9,446 nucleotides of DNA from CAZYBU01 sp964645775 (GCA_964645775.1 CAZYBU010000065.1:1-9446), one strand, 5' to 3'. Positions 1-7,069 are shown, numbered from the stretch's first letter. Program-made: numbers and translations. Notes: generated by a model from the sequence alone, not told the origin.

Positions 1-84
1 CGGCGACTAGCGGCTCCCGGCAAGGATGCCGCAGTGTCCAGCGCCGACAGGAGGTCGAAATCGCGCTGGACCGTCCTTTCTTTG

Positions 85-114
85 GTACTTTCTTTGGACA
101 AGCAAAGAAAGTAC
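85..114. repeat. Perfect 12-bp inverted repeat (hairpin) in a probable dispersed repeat
   Basis: GTACTTTCTTTG at 85-96 and its exact complement CAAAGAAAGTAC at 103-114 enclose the 6-base loop GACAAG. The left arm is preceded by a second copy of its core, TTTCTTTGG, at 78-85. A hairpin with this CTTTCTTTG / CAAAGAAAG core around a GACAAG-type loop is, to my recollection, part of a repeat that recurs many times in various bacterial genomes. There is no T run after either arm, so a simple intrinsic terminator is unlikely. Confidence 0.6.
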
Positions 115-263
115 AATAAGGATACCTGGAGAGCAAGGCCACGCAAAAAAAGATTTCATGAGACCAAAAAGAACAGAACAATTCAGGTAAGCAAAAAAAT
201 GGAAAGAAAATTTGAAAGAGAAAAAGCCATAGGAAAAAAACAAAATATAAGAAAAAATAAGTG

Positions 264-292
264 TTTACGATAACTAATAGAACAAGTAAAAA
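264..292 (+). promoter_or_regulatory. Possible sigma-70-like promoter for the acyl-CoA dehydrogenase operon
   Basis: TTTACG at 264-269 (4 of 6 matches to TTGACA) is followed after 17 bases by TAAAAA at 287-292 (4 of 6 matches to TATAAT). A start site near 299 would give a leader of about 33 bases before the ATG at 332. The surroundings are so A-rich that chance matches are likely, so this is a weak call. Confidence 0.3.
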
Positions 293-331
293 CAAATAAC
301 AGGAAAAAACCCCATATTGGGAAAAACCGCC

Positions 332-1486
332 ATGGATTTCTGGCTCAACGAAGAGCATACCCTTCTCCGATATAATGTCCGCGAGTTCGCGGAAAAAGAG
401 ATAGCCCCCCTGGCCCGGGACCTCGATGAAAAGGAAAAATTCTCGCCTGAACTGACCCGGAAGATGGGAAACCTGGGCCTTTTCGGCATAGTCGTCCCGG
501 AAGAATACGGCGGGGCCGGGATGGACTATCTCTCCTACATAATTGCCGTGGAGGAGATCGCCCGGGTTGACGGGTCCCAGGCCGCCACTGTCGCGGCTGG
601 CAATTCCCTTGGCACAGGCCCCATCTACTATTTCGGAAACGAAAAGCAGAAAAGGGAATGGCTTCCCCGCCTCTGCCGGGGAGAAATCCTGGCCTCCTTC
701 GGGCTCACGGAACCGGAGGCCGGTTCAGACGCCGGCTCCTCAAAGACCCGGGCCGAGCTTTCCAGCGGAACATGGACAATAAACGGAAGCAAGATATTTA
801 TCACCAACTCCACCTCCCCCTTGTCCGGACTATGCACGGTCCAGGCCGTGACAGGCAGACGTGACAACGGACGGAAAGAGGTATCCTGCATACTGGTTCC
901 CAACGGAACTCCCGGCTTCACGGCAAAGAAGATGACCGGCAAAATGATGTGGCGTTCCTCGGACACGGGAGAGCTTTACTTCGACGACTGCCGCGTTCCC
1001 GAAGAGAACCTCCTGGGCGGCCGGGGCGAGGGCTTTCACCAGATGCTCTCCACCCTGGATAACGGCCGTCTGGCCATCGCGGCCATGGGACTGGGGGGCG
1101 CCCAGGGAGCCTATGAGAAGGCCCTGGCCTACGGCAGGGAACGAAAACAGTTCGGGGTTCCCGTCTCTACCTTCCAGGCCAACGCCTTTAAGCTGGCCGA
1201 CATGGCGACGGAGATCGAGGCGGCCCGGGCCCTTCTCTATAAGGCCTGCATGCTCAAAGACAGGGATAAACCCTTCGGGAAAGAGGCGGCCATGGCCAAG
1301 CTCTACTGCTCCGAGGTCATGGGCCGTGTCGTGGATGCCGCCGTCCAGATCCATGGGGGGTACGGTCTCATGAAGGAATACGACGTGGAGCGTTTCTACC
1401 GGGACCAGAAGCTCCTTACCATCGGCGAGGGGACATCGGAAATACAGCGGGTTGTCATATCGCGCCTCATCGGGTGTTACGATTAG
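332..1486 (+). CDS. Acyl-CoA dehydrogenase, FAD-dependent
   Basis: The 384-residue product has normal length for the family. It oxidises an acyl-CoA to the trans-2-enoyl-CoA in the cytoplasm and passes electrons to electron-transfer flavoprotein. Visible landmarks: an N-terminal helical domain opening MDFWLNEEHTLLR; family signature 1 at residues 124-136 (GLTEPEAGSDAGS); the RKQFG segment near 271-275; signature 2 at 339-358 (QIHGGYGLM through RD); and GEGTSEIQR, with E366 in the place of the usual catalytic base (YEGT in medium- and short-chain enzymes). I chose ATG 332 because the protein then begins like its relatives and GGGA lies 9 bases upstream; a TTG at 317 would add five residues. 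Short-, branched-chain or aromatic-derived acyl-CoA are all possible substrates. The gene is probably co-transcribed with the XRE-cupin gene 61 bases downstream. Confidence 0.95.
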   Translation: MDFWLNEEHTLLRYNVREFAEKEIAPLARDLDEKEKFSPELTRKMGNLGLFGIVVPEEYGGAGMDYLSYIIAVEEIARVDGSQAATVAAGNSLGTGPIYYFGNEKQKREWLPRLCRGEILASFGLTEPEAGSDAGSSKTRAELSSGTWTINGSKIFITNSTSPLSGLCTVQAVTGRRDNGRKEVSCILVPNGTPGFTAKKMTGKMMWRSSDTGELYFDDCRVPEENLLGGRGEGFHQMLSTLDNGRLAIAAMGLGGAQGAYEKALAYGRERKQFGVPVSTFQANAFKLADMATEIEAARALLYKACMLKDRDKPFGKEAAMAKLYCSEVMGRVVDAAVQIHGGYGLMKEYDVERFYRDQKLLTIGEGTSEIQRVVISRLIGCYD

Positions 1487-1489
1487 GGG

Positions 1490-1508
1490 GCAGGATACCC
1501 CATCCTGC
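1490..1508 (+). promoter_or_regulatory. Perfect hairpin between dehydrogenase and regulator genes
   Basis: GCAGGAT (1490-1496) and ATCCTGC (1502-1508) are exact complements around the 5-base loop ACCCC, starting three bases after the dehydrogenase stop codon. No T run follows, so a standard intrinsic terminator is not supported. It could protect the 3' end of the upstream message, tune regulator expression, or be a DNA operator bound by the regulator encoded just downstream. Confidence 0.5.
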
Positions 1509-1534
1509 GCCGCGACAGGCAGGTGCAATACAAA

Positions 1535-1542
1535 AAAGGAGA
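1535..1542 (+). promoter_or_regulatory. Ribosome binding site that fixes the XRE-cupin start
   Basis: AAAGGAGA, with core GGAG at 1538-1541, sits 6 bases before ATG 1548. It argues against reading the protein from upstream in-frame codons that overlap the dehydrogenase, and against the ATG at 1543, which reaches a stop after two codons. Confidence 0.8.
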
Positions 1543-1547
1543 ATGAG

Positions 1548-2186
1548 ATGACTTCCAGCAGTGACTTCCAGAATTTTCTCGACGACCTTTCAGGCTACTA
1601 CCGGACCGGGGAGGAGCCCTCGGAGCAGATAACCGTGGCGGAACGGCTGCGGGAAATCCGTGAAATGGAGGGTCTGACCAGGGAAGAGCTGTCCCGGATC
1701 TCCGGCGTAAACGGGGATCTGGTAGCCCTGATCGAGGAGCAGGATGTCTACCCGGACATAGGGACCGTTATCCAGCTCTCCAGGTCTCTCCGTATAAACA
1801 CGGGAGTTCTCCTTGGAGAGAAATCCGGCCACGCCTACGCCGTCACCCGCAAAGAGGGCCGGAAATCGATAACCCGGCACGTCTCCGGGAAGAAGGACCA
1901 TCCTCATTACCACTACCTCTCCCTTGCCGACGGGGTCAGGGACCGGCACATGGAGGCCTTTCTTGTCACCCTTTCCGCGGAACCGGCGGGTGACGAGCGG
2001 TCTCGCCACGAGGGAGAGGAGTTCATCTATGTTCTCGAAGGTTCCGTGGAGGTTCTCCTGAGAGATAAAAAGGAACGCCTGGAGACCGGAGACAGCATCT
2101 ACTACCTCTCCACGGTTCCTCACAGTGTGCGAAGCGCGGAACCGGGCAAGGAAGCTGTCATCATGGCCGTGATCCACGAAGGCTGA
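1548..2186 (+). CDS. XRE-family regulator with C-terminal cupin sensor domain
   Basis: The 212-residue protein joins an N-terminal helix-turn-helix of the XRE/Cro-C1 type (about residues 31-86; VAERLREIREMEGLTREELS, then a recognition-helix region around 51-64) to a cupin_2 barrel (about 135-208). Cupin motif 1 reads S152-R-H154-x3-E158-x6-G165, so the first His of the usual HxH pair is a Ser; motif 2 ends in P191-H192. Metal ligands are therefore only partly kept. In this architecture the cupin usually senses a small ligand and controls DNA binding by the HTH. The gene follows the dehydrogenase by 61 bases on the same strand and probably regulates it or its pathway; the target and ligand are not readable from sequence. 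No terminator was seen in the 33 bases before the convergent acylase stop. Confidence 0.92.
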   Translation: MTSSSDFQNFLDDLSGYYRTGEEPSEQITVAERLREIREMEGLTREELSRISGVNGDLVALIEEQDVYPDIGTVIQLSRSLRINTGVLLGEKSGHAYAVTRKEGRKSITRHVSGKKDHPHYHYLSLADGVRDRHMEAFLVTLSAEPAGDERSRHEGEEFIYVLEGSVEVLLRDKKERLETGDSIYYLSTVPHSVRSAEPGKEAVIMAVIHEG

Positions 2187-2219
2187 TGCCGTGGCTCTCT
2201 TTATCCTGAAGTTTTTTCT

Positions 2220-4364
2220 CTATGGCTTCTCTTCTCCTGGTCGGTACGCCCGTTCAAGGTTTTCAAGGATATCCTCTTTTTCAAGGAGAACGTCTTTCAT
2301 CTTACGCTTCACGAAAAGGGGGACCTGGTCCGCGTAGTGGGGAGATGCAGGATCGGACGTGGCTGACCCGTACTGGTGGATCGACCTTGATGTCACCCTC
2401 CCCTGCCTGTCCCAGCGAACAAGCATGACCAGTGAATCCCCGGTGTGGCCCTTCAGGGTCCCGTCCTCCCGGAGGTCACCGTACACGGCATGGAGGATGT
2501 CCGGGCCTCCTCCCATGCCCATGTTCACGTCTCCCCGGATAATACGGTTCACATTTTGCCATGGAACGACCGGGGAACCGTGATGCTCTTCAAGTACAGC
2601 TTCCGCTTTCCGGAGATGGGAGAGATATTCCTCACGAGTAAGAGTATCCTGTTCATTTTCGTAAGGTTCATGGAGGGTCAGGATGGCCAGGGCTGTATGA
2701 ATATTGTCCGGTTCCGTTCCCAGGTCCCAGGCCAGCAGGTGCCGGTGGGTTTTGGCAAGCTCGGCCGGTATCTCGCCAAAAGCGCTTATCTGTTCCAGGT
2801 AAGAGGCCATCCGTGACCTGCTGGAATACTTCATGTCATACTTGTAGCCGTAAAACTCCTCCCAGGTTACCGAGGAGTCGGGGCCGAAGAGCTCCCGGGC
2901 CCGTATGGCCCTGTTGCTAAGATGGGTCTCGATCCCCATCTCGGGGGCATAGTTCTCCGGGTCCGGGTTGCCGGGGCCGGTTGTGGTCTTAAAAGGTGTG
3001 CTGTTGCAGTTCTGAATAAAGCCGGATGGCGGGTTCTTCACCATGGGCAGGTCGCTAAAGGAGATGTACTCTTTCCACAGGGTCTTTTTTGTGTTCCCGG
3101 GGACCGGTAGTTTCCAGTCGTACCCGCTCCTTCGCAGGGGCATCTTCGAATTATATAAATAGAAGATATTCCCCTCCCGGTCCGCGTACCCGCTGTTAAA
3201 GCAGGGCACGGACATCATCTCCATGGCGGAGCGCCACTGGCCAAAATTCTTCGCACGGTTCATCCTGTACCACTGCTCCACCTGGCGGATATCCCCCATG
3301 GAGGGGAAACGGACGGCGTAGGTCCCGTGGTCCAGCTTCAGAACCGGACCGAAGATGGAATCATACACGGTTTTTTTCACTGTGATATAGAGAGGTCCCC
3401 AAAGTTTAACCTTTATGGGGACCTCCCGTTTTTCCAGCCTGAGCCATTTGCCGTCCACCCTGTACCTCTCCGGGTCCTCCGGGTCGGTCTCCAGGACAAA
3501 GATATCGTGGAGGTCGGCGTGATTAACGGTATGGGCCCAGCCCAGGTCCCGGTTATGGCCGTGAAGGATAACCGGCGAACCGGGAAAAACCCCTCCCGCC
3601 ATGTCCCATCCTTCTTCGCTCCTGAGATGGGCCTCGTACCAGGCCACCGGCCCCTCCCAGGGCTGGTGGGAGTTGACCGCGAGGAAGGTGCTTCCGTCCG
3701 CGGTCTTACCCGGGGCAAGGGCAAAGGTGTTGGAGCCCACCATACGGTATCCTGCCCCTTTCTCCATAGTATTTCTGGCAAGGAGTAGTTTTTCCAGCTC
3801 CTCCCGGTTCTTCGCCTCAAAGAGCTTGCCCAGGGTCTTCTCCAGCCCGAAGAAGAGGGGCACCTTGTGGACGAAACCGGCGGCGATGTCCTCACCCTTC
3901 ATGGGGTAGAGGCTCTTCCAGGCCATATCCGGGTGACGGGATGCGTAGAAGTTCAAGCCGTCGGCGTAGGCCCGGCAAAGCCTGCGGGTCTCCGGGGAAA
4001 GGTCTGACTCGTACTTCTCCTTAACGTGTTTCCGGTTATTCAGAAGACCGACCATGAAATCGTTGGGCGCGCCCTTCTGGCCCAGGTAGAGGGCCAGCTC
4101 TCCCCTCGCGGCGGCCAGGACTCCCTGTATGGTCTTTAAGTCATCCTCCGCGTGGGCGTAGGCCAGGCCGAAGGCGGTATCCGCGTCGGTTTTCCCGAAG
4201 ACGTGGGGCACGCCCCAGGTGTCCCGATAGATGGTCACGTCATAGGTATCATTAAGATTGCTGAATTGAGTTAGATCGCTCTGCGGGGGCCGGGTTGCGA
4301 GTATATAGGCGAGAGCACCGGCAAGGACGATCAGGGGTACGGCGATAAGGATTCGTTTTTTCAT
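2220..4364 (-). CDS. Penicillin acylase family Ntn-hydrolase (possible AHL/N-acyl amide acylase)
   Basis: The 714-residue product matches the length and layout of penicillin/AHL acylase precursors. Residues 1-27 (MKKRILIAVPLIVLAGALAY and on) are a basic start plus hydrophobic stretch, a signal peptide or membrane anchor with no lipobox Cys. The alpha-chain region has RDTWGVPHVFGKTDADTAFG. The predicted autocleavage site is G210-S211 (GSNTFALAPGK), making Ser211 the N-terminal nucleophile of a beta chain of about 504 residues; NSHQPW follows at about 231-236. The C-terminus keeps the family pattern GDSLVML...SIHQYGSATSDPASPHYADQ. It would hydrolyse an amide of an N-acylated compound in the periplasm. 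Beta-lactam, acyl-homoserine lactone or lipopeptide substrates cannot be separated by eye. Start 4364 is preferred over ATG 4376 because GGAGG lies 5 bases upstream and the predicted transcript begins near 4379. Confidence 0.93.
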   Translation of the reverse strand: MKKRILIAVPLIVLAGALAYILATRPPQSDLTQFSNLNDTYDVTIYRDTWGVPHVFGKTDADTAFGLAYAHAEDDLKTIQGVLAAARGELALYLGQKGAPNDFMVGLLNNRKHVKEKYESDLSPETRRLCRAYADGLNFYASRHPDMAWKSLYPMKGEDIAAGFVHKVPLFFGLEKTLGKLFEAKNREELEKLLLARNTMEKGAGYRMVGSNTFALAPGKTADGSTFLAVNSHQPWEGPVAWYEAHLRSEEGWDMAGGVFPGSPVILHGHNRDLGWAHTVNHADLHDIFVLETDPEDPERYRVDGKWLRLEKREVPIKVKLWGPLYITVKKTVYDSIFGPVLKLDHGTYAVRFPSMGDIRQVEQWYRMNRAKNFGQWRSAMEMMSVPCFNSGYADREGNIFYLYNSKMPLRRSGYDWKLPVPGNTKKTLWKEYISFSDLPMVKNPPSGFIQNCNSTPFKTTTGPGNPDPENYAPEMGIETHLSNRAIRARELFGPDSSVTWEEFYGYKYDMKYSSRSRMASYLEQISAFGEIPAELAKTHRHLLAWDLGTEPDNIHTALAILTLHEPYENEQDTLTREEYLSHLRKAEAVLEEHHGSPVVPWQNVNRIIRGDVNMGMGGGPDILHAVYGDLREDGTLKGHTGDSLVMLVRWDRQGRVTSRSIHQYGSATSDPASPHYADQVPLFVKRKMKDVLLEKEDILENLERAYRPGEEKP

Positions 4365-4369
4365 GGCAG

Positions 4370-4374
4370 CCTCC
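4370..4374 (-). promoter_or_regulatory. Ribosome binding site deciding the acylase start
   Basis: On the minus strand GGAGG at 4374-4370 is followed by five bases and ATG 4364. The upstream ATG at 4376 overlaps this site and has no binding site of its own, so the precursor most likely begins MKKRIL. Confidence 0.8.
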
Positions 4375-4385
4375 ATAAGGGACGT

Positions 4386-4414
4386 AGTATCTGTGCATAT
4401 TACGGCAATGTCAA
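4386..4414 (-). promoter_or_regulatory. Sigma-70-like promoter of the acylase gene
   Basis: On the minus strand a perfect TTGACA (4414-4409) is separated by exactly 17 bases from GATACT (4391-4386, 4 of 6 matches to TATAAT). A start near 4379 would give a leader of about 15 bases holding the GGAGG site, so the acylase appears to be a single-gene transcription unit. No operator-like repeat overlaps it. Confidence 0.65.
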
Positions 4415-4773
4415 TCCTTTTGACCCCGGTAAGGCCTCCGGGTCTGGTTACGGATCCACATTGAATGTTATATTTATAATCGTAGATTTTATCAACTTCT
4501 GATCTGCCAATTAGATCATTTATTCCATCAATGTATCGACAATATTTCCATAAAAGGTTTGTGTATATTAGAGGTTTAGCAATTATTCATTAATCAATAA
4601 TAATAATTACCCATCTGGAAATTATAGTATCAATTTATTTGGAATACTTTTCTATTGGGAAGTTAACTGTTCGTGAAAAAGAAATCGGCCTAATCACATT
4701 AATACCTTGACAATTATCTTAATTTTTACAGGTATGCAGAGCAGGCATACATAAATTCTGTGGAGATACTACT
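4415..4773. other. AT-rich divergent intergenic region between acylase and chemoreceptor genes
   Basis: No gene is seen. From 4460 on the sequence is very AT-rich. It contains a 6-bp inverted repeat TGATCT (4500-4505) / AGATCA (4513-4518), an isolated perfect TATAAT at 4475-4480 without a matching -35, an ATCACA (4693-4698), 16-base spacer, TATCTT (4715-4720) pair, and a TTGACA at 4707-4712 without a good -10 at 16-18 bases. The chemoreceptor promoter is probably in the last 100 bases but cannot be fixed. I did not see a FliA-type (TAAA, 15 bases, GCCGATAA) or sigma-54-type promoter. Confidence 0.5.
4732..4750 (+). promoter_or_regulatory. Inverted repeat just upstream of the chemoreceptor start
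   Basis: GTATGC (4732-4737) and GCATAC (4745-4750) are exact complements separated by 7 bases, ending 11 bases before the GGAG binding site at 4762-4765. The spacing would suit a dimeric repressor or a small leader hairpin. Six-base arms in AT-rich DNA are not strong evidence. Confidence 0.35.
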
Positions 4774-6846
4774 ATGCTATCCTCTCTCCCGCTCTCCCAA
4801 AAAGTAAGTATATTTTTCGGATTAATCATCCTGCTTGTTGTCATTATTTTAAGTAGCGCATCTTTCGTTCTGGTATACAGGTATGAAAAGGATAGCGTTC
4901 TGGCTGACCTGGAATCCCAGACAAGTATTGTCGGTAAAAACCTGGAATCAATTTTTGACACATCCGTAAAGAGTTATCTACGCGGAATCGCGGAAAAGAA
5001 CCTGGATATCGTAAAGCAATATCACTCGCTATACGAGAACGGCGCTATTACCTACGATCAAATGATGACAGAGATCAGAAGAGTCATTCTTTCCCAGAAA
5101 ATCGGCAAAACAGGATACATCGCGGGAGTGAACCTGGATGGTCTTCTCGCCATACATCCGAAGTCGGAAGGGGTGAACATTTCCAGGACAGACTTCTGGC
5201 CAAAGATAGAAGCCATAATGAAAACGGAAAGTCAGAGCGGTTATCTGAAATATGACTGGAAAAATAAGGGCGAAAAGCAAGCCCGGGCAAAGGCTGCCTG
5301 GGTTATTAATTACAAACCTCTCGACTTAATCGTATGGGCTTCATCCTACAGGGAAGAATTTCAAGACCTCGTTGATAAGAGAATATTCCGTGAAGACCTG
5401 CTCTCCGTCTCCCTGCGTGGTGACGGGTATTATTACACGTTCAATACCGAAGGTGTTTTGACTGTTCACCCGGAACTGGAAGGTCAAAACATGATAGATA
5501 AAACGGACGCCCGGGGCAGATATATTTTTAAAGAAATGATAAACAGGAAAAACGGTACCATCGAATACCTGTGGAAAAACGCCGGTGAAGAAAAAGCCCG
5601 CAAAAAAATCGCCGTCTTTCGCGAAGTACCGAGCCTTAACTGGCTTATCGTGGGCGGAATTTACGTTTCTGACCTGACAGAGGACTTAATAATGATCTCA
5701 ATGATGATCACGATAATCGGAATTATCTTTGCTGTTCTTGGGATCATTGCCGTTATTATCATATCATCCAGGCTGGCGTCACGAATAACGGCCCCGATAA
5801 CAACTCTCAGGGAGAGCACCGAAGAGTCAGACCTGACCATGAGAATCAAAACGGAATCGAACGATGAAATTGGACAAATGAGCCGGGCCTTTAACACCTT
5901 TATTGACGCGCTCCACCAGATATTCAAGCAGATTGAAACCGGCGTCCATGATTTGAACCAGTCCGCCCAGGAGATGTCGAAAACCGCTGATGATTTTTCA
6001 TTAAGAAGCCAGAAAACTGCTGCAACCGCAGAAGAAGTTGCCGCCACCATTGAATCGATAACCAACAGCAATAAACAGGTCTTTGAAACACTTGAATATC
6101 AGCACAACAGGACAACTACTCTCATTGAAAATATTCATACACTGCATGGTATCGTGAAAGATGAAGAGGAACAGATGCAGAAGGCAGACAGGGTCAAGGC
6201 CCAATTAGACAGTATCATATCCATCATGAAGGGCAAAATCGATGAAACACTGGAAAAGATGAGTGATTCCCAGGAAAACTCAAACAACATGCTCGGGTAT
6301 ATATCTACAATCTATGATACTTCCGAGCAGATCAACCTTCTTGCCCTTAACGCGTCCATCGAGGCCGCCCGTGCCGGAGAAAGCGGAAAAGGTTTCGCTG
6401 TCGTCGCGGAGGAGATTGGGAAACTGGCTTCCGAGGTGGACCAAAACACAAAGAATATTTCAAACACGATGAACACGACCAACCAGGCGATTGACGGATC
6501 GAGTAAATCACTGGAAGGAACCGTTAAGGAGATGGAAAAAATCCTCTCGGGCCTTGAAGAATTCGGTTCTATCGTAACCCATGTAGGGGAGCTTACCCGC
6601 AAAGACATGAAAATCAATGAACAATTACAGGAAGACACTAAACACTTTCTGGAAAGGGCCGAGGCCATAATGCAGGCAATAACTGAAGAGAAAGGCGGTA
6701 TTATCAATATCTTTCTATCCACCGAAGAATTAAACGATATAGCCCAGAGTAATTCAGCTTCCAGCGAAGAACTGGCCGCTACAACCGATAAACTGAGTGA
6801 ATATACTAACACGCTGAAGGCTCAGATAGAGAAATTCAAATTGTAA
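4774..6846 (+). CDS. Methyl-accepting chemotaxis protein with double Cache sensor
   Basis: The 690-residue protein is a transmembrane chemoreceptor that signals ligand occupancy to the CheA-CheW array. Order: TM1 about 11-35; periplasmic sensor about 36-300; TM2 about 305-330; HAMP about 331-386 (TAPITTLRE and DEIGQMSRAFN); then the cytoplasmic coiled-coil signalling domain. The conserved hairpin tip is INLLALNASIEAARAGE at 520-536, followed by GKGFAVVAEEIGKLA. The sensor holds two similar Cache-type modules: GY...HP...G.N at 114-135 and again at 218-239, and Y.WKN.GE...AR at 160-171 and 265-276. The end (QIEKFKL) has no CheR/CheB-binding pentapeptide. GGAG at 4762-4765 lies 8 bases before the ATG. 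The ligand is unknown; Cache domains of this type often bind small organic acids. No other che gene is in the window. Confidence 0.95.
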   Translation: MLSSLPLSQKVSIFFGLIILLVVIILSSASFVLVYRYEKDSVLADLESQTSIVGKNLESIFDTSVKSYLRGIAEKNLDIVKQYHSLYENGAITYDQMMTEIRRVILSQKIGKTGYIAGVNLDGLLAIHPKSEGVNISRTDFWPKIEAIMKTESQSGYLKYDWKNKGEKQARAKAAWVINYKPLDLIVWASSYREEFQDLVDKRIFREDLLSVSLRGDGYYYTFNTEGVLTVHPELEGQNMIDKTDARGRYIFKEMINRKNGTIEYLWKNAGEEKARKKIAVFREVPSLNWLIVGGIYVSDLTEDLIMISMMITIIGIIFAVLGIIAVIIISSRLASRITAPITTLRESTEESDLTMRIKTESNDEIGQMSRAFNTFIDALHQIFKQIETGVHDLNQSAQEMSKTADDFSLRSQKTAATAEEVAATIESITNSNKQVFETLEYQHNRTTTLIENIHTLHGIVKDEEEQMQKADRVKAQLDSIISIMKGKIDETLEKMSDSQENSNNMLGYISTIYDTSEQINLLALNASIEAARAGESGKGFAVVAEEIGKLASEVDQNTKNISNTMNTTNQAIDGSSKSLEGTVKEMEKILSGLEEFGSIVTHVGELTRKDMKINEQLQEDTKHFLERAEAIMQAITEEKGGIINIFLSTEELNDIAQSNSASSEELAATTDKLSEYTNTLKAQIEKFKL

Positions 6847-6847
6847 A

Positions 6848-6859
6848 AACTACGTAGTT
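6848..6859. repeat. 12-bp perfect palindrome after the chemoreceptor stop
   Basis: AACTACGTAGTT is its own reverse complement and begins two bases after the TAA stop (6844-6846). It has no loop and no following T run, so it is not an intrinsic terminator. It may be a protein site or chance. Confidence 0.35.
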
Positions 6860-6871
6860 GAATCTTAGCTC

Positions 6872-7069
6872 ATGGTTGTCCCGGATCGAAATCGACTGAC
6901 CGGAGTAGAGAGCGAAAAGAACCGGGACTCCCTGGAAAGGGGCCTCTCCGAGGCGGAGAAGATCACATCGGCCACGAACGAGCAGAGGAAGGCCCTGGAA
7001 GAGGTCTCCCGGATTTCCGGCCCGCAGGTTAGCCTCTTTCCACGAGCCAGGCCCTGTCCTGCACGTTAA
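6872..7069 (+). pseudogene. Short GC-rich gene remnant, possibly a chemoreceptor signalling-domain fragment
   Basis: A 65-codon frame starting ATG GTT GTC has strongly GC-rich third positions through about 7030, unlike the AT-rich DNA to its right, which suggests it was once coding on this strand. Its core (SEAEKITSATNEQRKALEEV at about residues 26-45, then SR) is a charged helical stretch. It resembles the I..AT.EQ....EEVS pattern of the C-terminal half of chemoreceptor signalling domains, and more loosely coiled coils such as that of RNase Y. There is no ribosome binding site, and the C-terminal 15 residues (from GPQVSLF) look like run-on sequence. It directly follows an intact chemoreceptor gene but is not a continuation of it. 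Origin is uncertain. Confidence 0.3.

Larger units (their letters stand above)
1..331. other. Non-coding region upstream of the acyl-CoA dehydrogenase gene
   Basis: No credible gene is seen here. Bases 1-80 are GC-rich, about 85-114 form a perfect hairpin (listed separately), and about 145-310 are strikingly A-rich on the plus strand with many A runs and very few T or C. The GC-rich part plus hairpin resembles, from memory, a dispersed intergenic repeat seen in many bacterial genomes and often mistranslated as small proteins; that identification is a recollection and not a search result. The open frames in both directions are low-complexity (Lys/Arg-rich or Phe-rich) and lack ribosome binding sites. 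Confidence 0.5.

Noticed and set aside
34..273. Open frames in both directions over the upstream region (about 78-79 codons each)
   Set aside because: Low-complexity Lys/Arg-rich or Phe-rich translations over an A-rich tract, no ribosome binding site, and overlap with a hairpin repeat; not credible genes.
317..331. TTG start at 317 for the acyl-CoA dehydrogenase
   Set aside because: ATG 332 gives the usual family N-terminus (MDFWLNEEHT) and has a better-spaced GGGA; the AGGA before the TTG is 12 bases away.
830..1528. Long minus-strand open frame opposite the dehydrogenase gene, and similar ones opposite the regulator and acylase
   Set aside because: Antisense shadows typical of GC-rich coding DNA; no family-like motifs, while the opposite strand has clear family signatures.
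1452..1547. Longer XRE-cupin protein starting inside the dehydrogenase gene
   Set aside because: The extra residues are the shadow of the dehydrogenase C-terminus; a strong AAAGGAGA site precedes ATG 1548.
4707..4735. TTGACA at 4707 as the -35 of the chemoreceptor promoter
   Set aside because: At 16-18 bases spacing only poor -10 matches (AGGTAT or similar) are found, so it is not called as a promoter.
5661..6812. Antisense frames over the chemoreceptor gene
   Set aside because: Ser/Ile/Val-rich reverse translations of the receptor coiled coil; no independent signals.
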